From Lonicera japonica (taxonomy: Eukaryota; Streptophyta; Magnoliopsida; Dipsacales; Caprifoliaceae): DNA of 64,000 nt. Positions 24,251 to 34,475 of the stretch are shown here, piece by piece (the first letter of the stretch is position 1; each line of letters begins with the position of its first letter). The translations under genes and the position numbers were made by a program. Location: contig CM038471.1 in NCBI GenBank assembly GCA_021464415.1, positions 78,102,414 to 78,166,413 of the forward strand, given 5' to 3'. The notes beneath the pieces were generated by a model that saw only the letters and a program-made list of their open reading frames with translations, searched no databases and had not been told where the DNA came from.

Positions 24251-25299
24251 AAATTGCTCTTTTAATTATATATCTATGATTTATTCTCTTTACCAAATAA
24301 AGCTTTATGTTTTTATGGTATATCTGTGAAGTATACACCGTTGGCTTCATCTTTTATGCTCCACGACTTTCCGCCTACCATAAAATCATTAGCAACAACC
24401 CTCAAGCGTTTAATGACATGGATGTAAACTTTTGAAAATTCATGAATTGGTTCAAACCTACTGGTCAATGACTCAATAAACTCCGTGTCTATTATGGTTC
24501 TTATGTGTTGATCACATTCAATCAACCCATGATCCCCCCTAGGAAAACATCTCCTCCACCAACCAAATGCAAAACCTTAAGCATGCTATCATTATAATCT
24601 TTCCAAGACTCATTGCATAACTAGCAACCAATATTGTGCACATTTCCTTTAGCTGTATGTGAATTCAACAAAACTTATATAAATGTCATACCTCTAGAAA
24701 TTTTATAAGGACAAGACATCTGGCACCCCCAGCATCCTTTGTTTTTTCATCTCATTGATCATTTATTTCATTTCAATGAAAGTCATGAAGATCTCAATAA
24801 TGGCCTCCAAAGTTCTAGAACGTATGAACCATTAATTGAATATTTCTCAGGTCATGACTTAGATGGGTGACCTGACTCACACGACACCTTTAGATAAGGT
24901 AACTCAGTGCGGCAAAAGATGGCAAATCTCCCTTGGATTCCCTTGCGCGTGATATGCATAGATAGCTTTATAACATACCAGCTTTTTCAAATGCTGCTAT
25001 AACTTTTTTGTAAAAATTTGTATTGTAATGGTATTATTGTCCTTTTTTCTGTTTGTTTTATTAAACGTGCACATGCCTATGTCAGTTTGAATTATGTCGA
25101 TTGTAATAGTGTAAACTCCTTACCTATATAAGAAAGCCTTTGTTTGTGTTTGAGGATCAACGAGTCATTAAGTTCTTTACCTTGTAAAATACATGTGCCC
25201 TCCAATAAAAAGTCTCATTCTTTGTGTTCTTTTATACTCTATTTTCTTATATCTTCCAATCACTTTGCCCTCCCCATTTTGTATCAAAGAACTTAATTA
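24251..25299. other. Non-coding, possibly viral non-coding region
   Basis: No convincing ORF; the minus 24313-24525 frame has no known domain. CTATATAAGAAAGCC at about 25121 resembles a pararetroviral-type TATA region. Together with the nearby remnant this could be the virus-derived non-coding region. Low certainty. Confidence 0.25.
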
Positions 25300-25536
25300 A
25301 GTTTAATGTCGTTATTGTATTTCTCATCTTGTAAAAAGGATAATATAATTTACTTAAATTAAGTTTATAGGAAATAAAATCTAAGGAAGATCAAGAGAAT
25401 AATATTGAAGACACAAATCTTTTGGTAAATTAAGAAATTATTAACTTATTTATTAATTTATCGATAAATTTAAACATCATTTAATTAATAAAATTGGCCG
25501 GTCCCAACCTTATTAATTTATATAGTTTTTATTGTA

Positions 25537-26199
25537 GATATGGTAGCAAGTCGAATAACATAATTCGGGAGACACCCACTCAAACCTGCGAGAAATTCCA
25601 GGTTCGAGTCTTACTAAGGAGGGCTTGGATACATTTTTTTTCTTTATAGTTAAAGGATATACTTTTGGATTTTCAACAAAGTTAACATTTTTTAAACCAC
25701 AAACAATCTACATCAAAAGTAGTTAAGCATACTTAATTTAACAGAGCACACAGCATAACACTAAAAGGATCCAACGTTTAGTGATGTTGAATGTAGAGTT
25801 AACGGATATACTTATGCTTCCCATTTTCAAAAATATATATATAATAGATGTTAAATTTGTAGGACTCCCTCACTTACATATGTGTGTATAACTGTGTATA
25901 TATAGTGGGAAAGCCCAAAGTACAACATGCAAACTACTACCTTGGGCCTCTTGTAAGTGTTTAGGAACCGCAAATGTTACTATAAATGTATGTGTCAAAG
26001 CCTAATAACAAAAGACTTATTATTACATGTTGGGGGTTCAAATCTTACAAAGACAAATTGATTTATAGTTGACCCCATCCATTGCCCCAAATTATCATTA
26101 CCAAGCCCAAGTAAACCTCTCGAATAAATAACAAAAATTAGTTTGTTTATTATTTTACATTTATTTAAAATTTAACAAAATAATTCTTTCATTTGTTTA
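25537..26199. other. Intergenic; SINE-like block, then end of the duplication
   Basis: 25540-25665 has a B-box-like AGGTTCGAGTCTTAC and a tail resembling that at 16530-16600. 25830-26130 is homologous to 10610-11190, minus the MITE at 10811. No gene. Confidence 0.55.
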
Positions 26200-26506
26200 G
26201 GACTTGTTTGGTTGCGTAAATGATTTCATTTATAATCGTTTTATTGTAAATTAATAAATTGTAAATTGTTTCATTTCGATAAAAAACAATTGTGATGTGA
26301 TTTTTTTCGCATGAACTTGTATGATAGTTATAAGTTATGTAATTTCAAAACAATATTTCTACGTTTTCTTATTTAATGTATTAGATAATTTACAAATTAT
26401 TGTAAGTTTATGACTTTAAACACTAGTTTATTTTTGCAAGATAATTTACAAATTAAGTAATTTTAAATTGTCTAATTCGTAAATTTGAGGACAACCAAAC
26501 GGGCTC
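26200..26506. mobile_element. MITE, PIF/Harbinger-like
   Basis: The left end GGACTTGTTTGGTTGCG and the right end CAACCAAACGGGCTC are inverse repeats flanked by TTA (26197-26199 and 26507-26509). The interior is rich in TTTACAAATT and AATTTGTAAA words. Non-coding. Confidence 0.6.
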
Positions 26507-26593
26507 TTAGACAATTGCATCTCATTATGAATGATTAACATGCAAAAAGTTTTAGCATTTTTTTAAACATGTTTGGTCAAATGGTCAAACCTA

Positions 26594-27244
26594 AGGGTGT
26601 GCAAATTCAATCCAATCCGCTCAAACCCATCGATCCAATCCAATTCAATCCAATACAATATTGATTGGATTCGGTGAAGCTAGTCGATTGGATTGGTTTG
26701 CGTTTTAGAAAATTGGTCAAATATTAGATCGATTTGGTTATCACCTTGGCAAAACCAATGTTAAACCAATCCATTCCAACCTCAATTAAAAATGACATTT
26801 ATCCCTATGTAATTGCTTATTTTTATACACTAAGTTATAAATATAAACCGCACTTTATTATTGTTGCATATATAAAAGATCCAATTAAATAAACCCTAAT
26901 TTACTTCACTTTTATTTTACTAATGAAATAGATTTTAATATGGAATGACTTAATAATTTAGATTTTTATTTTAGTAATGAATGGAACTTTTTATTTATAT
27001 TGTTTTTAACCTTGTGAAGTTGATTGAATTTGTTTTTGTTGTTATTGAAACTTAAATAACCTTTACACAAAAGACAATGGTTTTGAAGCAATCCAATCCA
27101 ATGTCAAATTGGATTGGAATGGATTTTGAAACCAAGTTGGATTGAATTGGATTCTAAAATATAAAATCATGTTGAATTGAATTGGAATAAATTAGATTGA
27201 TTGGTAAATTGTAATAAATATATTGGTTTTGGACGGATGCACGT
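26594..27244. mobile_element. Degraded hAT-type MITE related to 37572-38222
   Basis: It starts AGGGTGTGCAAATTCAATCC, with clustered CCAATC / GATTGG repeats at both ends as in the 37.6-kb element. The right end (about GGACGGATGCAC) is eroded and no target duplication survives. No ORF. Confidence 0.5.
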
Positions 27245-27465
27245 CATTTTATAAGCATGCCTTAAGCCTTTAAGATTTGGAAGTAACTCTAAAGCACAAG
27301 TTTCTATTTTTTAGATTATCTTCAAGTCGAGTTTATAAATATATTCTAATTTTGGTAGCTAAATGAGATAACAAGAAGTCGTACATAGAGGTCTTCCTGA
27401 TAAAAATATAAAAAAACAAAAACTAAATTAAATTACAGCAAAATGAGTATATTGGTAGTGACATG

Positions 27466-27974
27466 CAGGGGCTGCGCCACATGGCCCCACCTGGACTTTT
27501 TGAAAATTTTCAGAGAGTACAGGGGTCTATGTGTGTGAAAGGAAAGTTGAGGGGCCATTGTGTAATTAGCTTATAAGTTTAGGGGCAGGGGCTGTAATAT
27601 AAGTCAAGCAAGCGGTGTTTGGTGAGGCGTGCGCGCGTGGGGCTTTGTGCAATTAGCGTAATAAGTTGAAGGTGTAAGTTTGTAATATATACTAAGTTTT
27701 CACTTTCTTCTCTTTCTCATTCAGGCAGCCATTCTTCATTACCGTTTATTTTTTTTTTCTAAAACACAGTCTCCATTTTTTTTTGAATTATATATCAAAA
27801 GATATTTCAAAATATATAATTTATTTTAGTATATCATTTTTAACTTTTCCGAAATATCAAAACAAAATGAAAAAGTATTTTAGTAAAAAATTGGTCTGTA
27901 AACATAATTATTGAGTTTGATTTAGCTTAAATTTTTTTTGACCCCCCTGAAAATTATTCCTGGCTCCGCCACTG
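27466..27974. mobile_element. hAT-type non-autonomous element with exact 8-bp TSD
   Basis: The left end CAGGGGCTGCGCCA is mirrored by TGGCTCCGCCACTG. The 8-bp duplication GTGACATG is perfect on both sides (27458-27465 and 27975-27982). It is 509 bp. The 3' part includes GACCCCCCTGAAAATTATTCC, typical of this widespread plant family. No transposase. Confidence 0.85.
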
Positions 27975-29095
27975 GTGACATGTGGTTCATAATAGGAACT
28001 TAATTAGAAGAATATATTGCTTACGAAACTGTGTAGGTAATGTAGTCTCCTTGCCAAAATAAAAATAATATAAGTGTACGTTTACAATTTCAATGGTATC
28101 TTGGTGTATCGTTTCACATTTACAAAAACAATTTTTTAAAATCTGCAATCTAATCAACACTCAAGCAGTTATGTGATTACCAGTATCTCCACAAAATATT
28201 TTTATAAAAGTCTTGTACACAGTATTTTATCGAACAAAAATGTTGACATAAGTCTTTGATTTTTAATTCCTCTTTTAGTAAGAGTTGAATTTAAAACGTT
28301 TTTCGGTACGAGTGGACACCTTCTTAATTAAACTAACTAACTTATTATTTTATCTTTGTATTATAAACTCACTACAATATCATTTCATATAAAGTGTTTT
28401 ATTTATATCTTACAAACTTTACCGCTTATAAAACTAAAACTGAATATCTTTCGCATAATTAATTAACATCAAAGTCCACACTTAATGTGACAGCATTACA
28501 GCATATATGTTTGTACCAAAAAGGGACATGAAAATCTTGTCACCACAAACCCAATTTTCTAGTGGACAAAATTTTCTCACTTCTTCTCTTGCCAATCACC
28601 TCTCAATCGCCCTCCTATACATCGCACCAATACCCAATTTTCTGTTAAACCCAATTTTCTTTCACCTTATCCAAATCCAAACAAACTCGACCCAAAAATA
28701 GACGAGCAAAGCAAATCTCCCCACAACCAAGCATCCGCACCCAATTTCAATTCATCTAACATTTTCCTTCTCAAATTTTCTGTTAACACTAGATTTTCTT
28801 TATTTTTATCGCTTGCCAATCACCAATTATACCAGCATACAATGCACCCACGGTCCCCATTACCCAATTTTCGGTTCGTATATCAATTGCTAGCTTTTGG
28901 CAAACAAGTAATAAGTGGTTTAAAATCAAGACTTCGGGGTTTTTCTTTGGAAGATTCAAATTAAGAGTACTTTTTTTTCTTTTATGGGGACATATTCAGT
29001 TTATTGAATCTTATAATAAGTTTATTCATGACCAGTTGTATTGAAATGTGAATTTAATTTTTTTTTCTTAAACAATGTAACACGTGTTAAGAGCA
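27975..29095. other. Intergenic, no gene
   Basis: AT-rich. CCCAATTTTCTGTT-like words recur at about 28549, 28634 and 28750-28790. The 64-codon frame at 28507-28701 is unconvincing. Confidence 0.55.
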
Positions 29096-30062
29096 TCTTC
29101 AACAGATTTCTAAATCTTTGTTTTGTATAAAATTTACATAATTTGTATTTTTTTTGTCACAAGCAATCTTTTAAAATTAAAGTTTGTGAAAAATAACTGT
29201 GTAAAACACACTCCCATTTTACAATGTCGCATTAGCTTTCCCTCTCTTCATTTTTTTATAAAATTTGAAGAGGTAATAACTTCAAATGTAAAATATAAAT
29301 TTTAATAAAAACTGTATATTTGAAATATACTCATCAATACCTATAAATCAAGATCCATTGTGACTATAAGATTATTCATAAAAAATTGAAGAAAAAAATA
29401 ATAAAAATTGCTTAAATTAATATTTAACATGTGTTGGAATCTTATTTGTTATTTCAAAATTTACACAAAAGTTTAGAGCATTTCCAACAATTGTGTAAAA
29501 ATTTAAGTGTAAATCTTATATGTCAATCAAGTTTTACACAATACTTGAAGTTTGAAAAAAAAATGCTCCAATAGTACTTTTGTAAATTCTTGTGTAAATT
29601 TTGAAATAACCAATAAGATATCAACCCATGTTAAATATTATTTTATATTTTTTTCCTTCAATTTTTTTATACATGATCTTATACTCACAATGAATCTTGC
29701 TTTATAACTCTTGATGAGTAGATTTCAAATATATAATTTTTATTAAAATATATATTTTGCATTAAAAGTTATTACATTTTAAAGTGTTAATAAAAAAATG
29801 AAGAGAGAGAAAGTTAATATGGCAGTGTAAAGTGTGAGTGTAATTTACACAACAAATTTACACAAAATTCATTTTTAAATAGTTGAAGATTAAATTTTTT
29901 TACAAGTTTTGTAAAATTTACACAAAACATAAATATAGAAAATTATTGGAAATGTTCCTAGAAAAATACTATTGGAGCATTTTATGAGTGTTCAAGTTTT
30001 TGTAAAACTAGGTTGACGATATGATATACAAGTTAATTTTTACACTATCATTAGAGATGTTT
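29096..30062. mobile_element. MITE with a second MITE of the same family nested in it
   Basis: The outer copy starts GAGCATCTTCAACAG (29096), in reverse orientation to the 20469 element. An inner copy starts GAGCATTTCCAACAATTGTG near 29476 and ends TTATTGGAAATGTTCC near 29958. Outer sequence resumes after it (ATTGGAGCATTTTATGAG) and fades out near 30062. Internal TTTACACAA words, and the GAAGAGAGA word before the end, match the 20469 copy. No coding capacity. Confidence 0.6.
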
Positions 30063-32372
30063 TGAGAGTAGAAATCTAACATCGGGAAATCGGATCCCTC
30101 CGAAGCAAAACAAAAAATTTCCGCTTGCCTTTTATTTCCCCTCTTGTATTTATACACAAAGTGCACCTTGAATTGTTTGTACACAAAATGCACCCCAAAT
30201 TGATTTGTCTCTCCACATGCAAACGAGTGTGGCTGAGAGGGAGTATTGAAGAAAAAGATATATATTGTTGGCCCACTAATTAACACTTTAAAATTTTAGA
30301 TGAAGTGGTTTCTAACTAAAATTTGCATCAAATTGAATACATACATTGTTGGCCCACTAAAGGTCAAATTGAATACAAAACATTATTGGCTACTAATTAA
30401 CGGTTTAATATTTTGGGTGTGATTGTTTGTAACTAAAATTAGGGTCAAATTAAATACAAAAAATCAATTTCAGTTCATTAAATTAGGTCTTACTAAAATT
30501 AGGGCCAAAACTATCAAAATTAAGGCTAACTAAAACAAAACAAAGGTAAATTTATCAAAATTGGGGCTAGAGTTATTCGGGTATTAAATCAAAGATCAAA
30601 CAACCAACAACAAACAAATTTAAAAAATAGAATCAAAGATTAACAAATAACAAAATAAAGTATCAATTAACAAATAGTGCACAAAATCAAGAATAACCAA
30701 TATTTATTAAAATTAAGTAACTAACCTTGATTGACAAGGCCGCGTAGAGGGTAGGGGCAAATTTACGGCAAAATGGGCGAGGATGGTGGGATATCGCAAA
30801 AAATAACACTAAATTTTATTTTTATCTTTTTTTTTACATTGTAACTTTTATTTATTATAAAAAAAAACCTCGAATTTTTTAAAATTCTTACAATAACCAT
30901 AAAACTTTATATAATATTATATATATATATATATGGACAGGTGAGTTTCCAATGAATATTGTCTCTCTTTACCCATCGATGAGTTCTGACAATGATTAAT
31001 ATACATTGGTGAGGTGTCAACACTCTTAACCTATTATAACATATTAAGGTGACTAGTTCTATTTTTTTTTATTAATCTTTAAGATTTCATTTGCCAAACA
31101 AACATAGGATAACCCAATTTCACATTAAGATAAGTGTTTATGGATGTTTTCGTTGTTTCAGTTTTATAGTTAATTAATAACATAAGTTTATGGCGAAAAA
31201 TACTTTCAAAATATATTTGACATTGAATCTTCATCTCTATATATCAAGTTTACAAACTACATACAACTCTTACTTTTCATTCTTGCTTTTTGTTTCAAAA
31301 AAAAGAAAAATAAAATACAAAGCTTCTTATTCTTTCTTCTAAGATGAGATCACATAAAATTATAGAGATATATGGTGTGATAATACAAATTTGTGATTAT
31401 TGAACCAAATTAATTATAAGTAGAAGAGAGACTATATAAAGATATATGGTGTGATAATACAAAGTTGTGACTTGTGTAGTATTAAATAATTAATTAATTT
31501 GATTCAATAATTAATGTGTTGTGTTTGGCAAACAAATTTTGAAATAATCACATTTTATAAGAGTAAAGAATAGGGATATCCGAGATTGCAATTAAAAAAT
31601 CATGGAACGAATCTCTATTTTAAAATTCTTTAAAATTAAATGAAAAAAAATGACATGTCGTCAATAACAGCTTACACACTTAACATTTCATTTAATGCTT
31701 TGTATTTTTTCAATGTGCATTGATTATATTAGCCAATTATTTATTTAATTTCAACATTTGATTTTTTATCTAATAGTTAATATTATAATAACCATCTATA
31801 AGTAGAGAGAGAAAGTAACCTTGAAACCACACCCATATATGTGTATATATATAATTCCAAAAAAAAGGGGGGTCAATTGGCTTCCTTTGTACCCATATGG
31901 CTTCGCCGCTAAATTTGACTTTTAGATTTGGGCATAAACCTCATCTAGCTAGGTGTGCAAATATTATATTTCATTCCTAACAGAAGAATTGTCTCAATTT
32001 AAAAACAAATTATAAATGTAATCTTCCTTAATTTATTTATTTTTAAAATAATAATTATTATTACGTGTTCTAAGAAGTGTTAAAGATACCAAAAATAGAA
32101 AAAATAAGAATTTGCATGAAAATATGTTATTTGTCTAATGCATATGCCAAGAGACCTTATTTCTTCAAAGTTACAAGTTATATTTGTCTAAATGCATATG
32201 CATGCACTTAAACAATACGTTAACATCCTTAGAATAAGAAGGGCCAGGATAATTGTAACTTGATCCCTCTCGTAGAAACTATTTTGAACCTATTCATAGA
32301 ATTAATGTATGACAAGATTAGATTAACCTACAAACACAATATGTATGTAACTCGTATATATATATATATATA
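30063..32372. other. Intergenic, no gene
   Basis: AT-rich with only short accidental ORFs. It contains a (TA)n run at 30918-30934, a dispersed repeat (30936-31062), and a local duplication of GATATATGGTGTGATAATAC at 31367 and 31440. Confidence 0.6.
30936..31062. repeat. Dispersed repeat, copy at 63565-63695
   Basis: Both copies run from a TATATATGGA start through GAGTTTTCAATG-like, CCATYGATG, ACATTGGTGAGGTGTCAA, and TTAANGTGAC to a poly-T tract, in the same order. The poly-T end may indicate a retroposed origin. Family unknown. Confidence 0.6.
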
Positions 32373-33231
32373 GGGAGCATTTCTTAGACGGACCAATCCG
32401 TGCGGATTGGTCCAAAAAATGGCGCGTGTATTTCACTCACAAAAGTTCCACTCTCTCTCTCCGAAAAAGATCAGTTTTCTCCCTTCTCTCTCTTCATTTC
32501 TCTGTTCTTTATTCTCTCTTCATTCGATCCTCTGTTCTTTTTTCTTCTCTCCCTTAAGTTTCTTCTTCTCTCAATAAAAATGGTGTTTCTTTTTCTTCAT
32601 TCCTCTCTATTTCTCTCTTTGTTCCTCTCTCTTTCTAAAATCTCAATCCAACGCAATGAATTTCTCACCCCCCCAACCCACGTACATCTAATTAACTAAA
32701 TAGAATTGCCTAATCAAACCCAAAATATACTCAAACCCAAATCAAACCCCACTTTCAGCAGAAAATTTGAAGACCAAAATTGAGAGAGAGAGGAGCCTTA
32801 ATACATGATATTTCTTCTTTCAAATTTTCAAGTCATGATTGAGTGTGATTTGGGTTTGAAGAGAGAGAGAAACTAGAAGAAATCTTAACCCATGGTTTGG
32901 GTTTTAAGCCATGGTTTAAAAGTGATTTGGGCTTTAAGAAATAAAACCAAAATTTATTAAAATATTAATTGGATGTAGTCCCGGTGTGTAAAGGTGGATC
33001 AATCGGTGTTCTTGAAATTGCATTGGAAAAGAGAAGAAGAAAGAGAGGATCGATTGAAGAGCGAAAAAAAAGAGGAATGAAGAGAGAAGGAAGAACAGAG
33101 AAATGAAGAAAGAGAAGGGAGAAGCCTGCGTGTTCTTTTACGGAGAGAGAGAGTGGGACTTTTGTGAGTGAAATGCACGCGCCATTTTTTGAACCAATCC
33201 ACACGGATTGGTCCATGTAAGAAATGCTCCC
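32373..33231. mobile_element. Long-TIR MITE (859 bp), intact ends
   Basis: The ends GGGAGCATTTCTTA and TAAGAAATGCTCCC sit within TA runs (TA on both sides). The inverted arms are about 90 bases each, with few differences. They contain the internal palindrome GACCAATCCGTGCGGATTGG (32391 onward) and end inward in CT or GA tracts. The ORFs at 32400-32699 (plus) and 32965-33276 (minus) are the two arms read in opposite directions, not genes. A degraded relative lies at 4475-4887. Confidence 0.8.
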
Positions 33232-33598
33232 TATATATATATATATGTATGTAATTTGAAGAAAAATATTCAACATGCACTAGTAATTTATAGTTTAGTT
33301 GTTAAGTGTGAACTTATATTATTTAAAGTCAACGGTTAATTCCCTTTGCAAACAAAATTTTTTACATCAAATAAAAAATAGCATTGGTAAAACTAGGGTT
33401 GGCAAAAAAATCGAATAAACCGAGCCGACCAGTTTTTCGTCCGGTCTGATTGAATCGATTTTTTGACAAGTCGGTGAACCGACAAAAAAGGCAGAAAACT
33501 GACCGAACCGGTTGAAGGCAGTAGCGAAAACGGTTGGACAACTAGAGAACCGTCAGTGAACTGAACCGACCGATTTTATAAAATAATAATAAATTATA

Positions 33599-33850
33599 CT
33601 CCTTCCGTCCCAAATTACTGATCCCTCTTTCTATTTTTAGATGTCCCAAAATAAATGTCCACTTTCCACAAAAGATAAGTATATACTTATTTTGCCCTTT
33701 TGTACTTTCACTTTTAAAGAAAAAGTTGTGAATAAATAAAAAGGTAAAAATGTAAAGTCAATGTAAATTAAGCAAAAAATACAATAATGATATTTGGTCC
33801 TTAATAAGTTGGATTTCCCAAAAAGGACCAGCAATTTAGGATAGATGGAG
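33599..33850. mobile_element. Stowaway MITE nested in the hAT-type MITE
   Basis: The element runs from CTCCTTCCGTCCCAAATTA to GGATAGATGGAG, flanked by TA (33597-33598 and 33851-33852). It is 252 bp and non-coding. Confidence 0.8.
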
Positions 33851-34061
33851 TATATATTTATATAATTAAATATATATATTCAAAGTTTTAAACGTTGCGT
33901 CAAAAATCACGTGAAAAGGACATTGAGCCGCATGTCGCGCAGAGAAAACAACAGTGACATTTTTTTTCACATTCTCTCTCTTCATTCTTCTTTTTCTCTC
34001 ATCATCTTTCTCACCAAACAAACACCACCCACGCCATTTATTCTTCTTCTCCATTTTTCTT

Positions 34062-34126
34062 TTTCTTCTTCTTCTTCTTCTTCTTCTTCTTCTTCTTCTT
34101 CTTCTTCTTCTTCTTCTTCTTCTTCT
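34062..34126. repeat. (CTT)n microsatellite
   Basis: About 20 CTT units. A second run of about 11 units is at 34200-34235, embedded in a repeated segment with shared ACCACCTCACGCC words. Confidence 0.9.
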
Positions 34127-34475
34127 CTTCATGACACTCTCTTTCTCTTCATTCTTCTTTTTCTCTCATATCTCTCACCAAATACCACCTCACGCCATTT
34201 CTTCTTCTTCTTCTTCTTCTTCTTCTTCTTCTTCCCTGAACACCACCTCACGCCTTATCGGAAAAGGCTTTCAACTTGCCGGAGATTATTGTCACCGAAA
34301 ATTTCTCTCAACTGAACCGATCCAGCCGACTGTTGTCGGATAAACCGATAATCAGTACAACAGACTTTTTCGGTACGAAACAGTTGAAGATATTAGCCAC
34401 CGATTATTGTCGGTTCGGCAGTTGGCAGTGGTAGCTCAGTTCGGTTTACCGACTGATGCCACCCCTAGGTAAAAC

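Larger units (their letters stand above)
21188..25534. mobile_element. 4.35-kb element with ~220-bp TIRs of Emigrant/Lemi1 (pogo-like) type
   Basis: The left end begins CAGTAAGAACTCTCTAAATT. The right end, read inverted, begins CAATAAAAACTATATAAATT. Both are flanked by TA (21186-21187 and 25535-25536). The inverted match continues for about 220 bases on each side, to GATGAGAAATGCAATGAAG / GATGAGAAATACAATAACG. CAGTAAAACCTCTATAAATTAATA-like ends with a TA duplication are known for the Emigrant/Lemi1 pogo-like group. No pogo transposase is visible. The interior instead contains a decayed pararetrovirus segment and LTR-like non-coding DNA. It is absent from the copy 1 side. Confidence 0.65.
33394..34467. 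mobile_element. hAT-type MITE with exact 8-bp TSD
   Basis: The ends TAGGGTTGGCA and TGCCACCCCTA are flanked by GGTAAAAC on both sides (33386-33393 and 34468-34475). Terminal parts are rich in CCGACC / GGTTCGG words, as in plant hAT MITEs. A Stowaway (33599-33850) and two (CTT)n tracts lie inside. ORFs of polyserine, polyleucine or polyarginine in this interval come only from the (CTT)n tracts. Confidence 0.85.

Noticed and set aside
25560..25640. Possible tRNA gene
   Set aside because: Only the B-box-like part fits. No cloverleaf with a paired acceptor stem can be drawn. Treated as SINE-like.
32400..33280. ORFs of 93-103 codons on both strands
   Set aside because: They are the inverted arms of a MITE read in each direction. 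The plus and minus translations share the same residues.
33866..34343. Overlapping ORFs of polyserine, polyleucine and polyarginine
   Set aside because: They are three readings of the (CTT)n tracts inside a hAT-type MITE.
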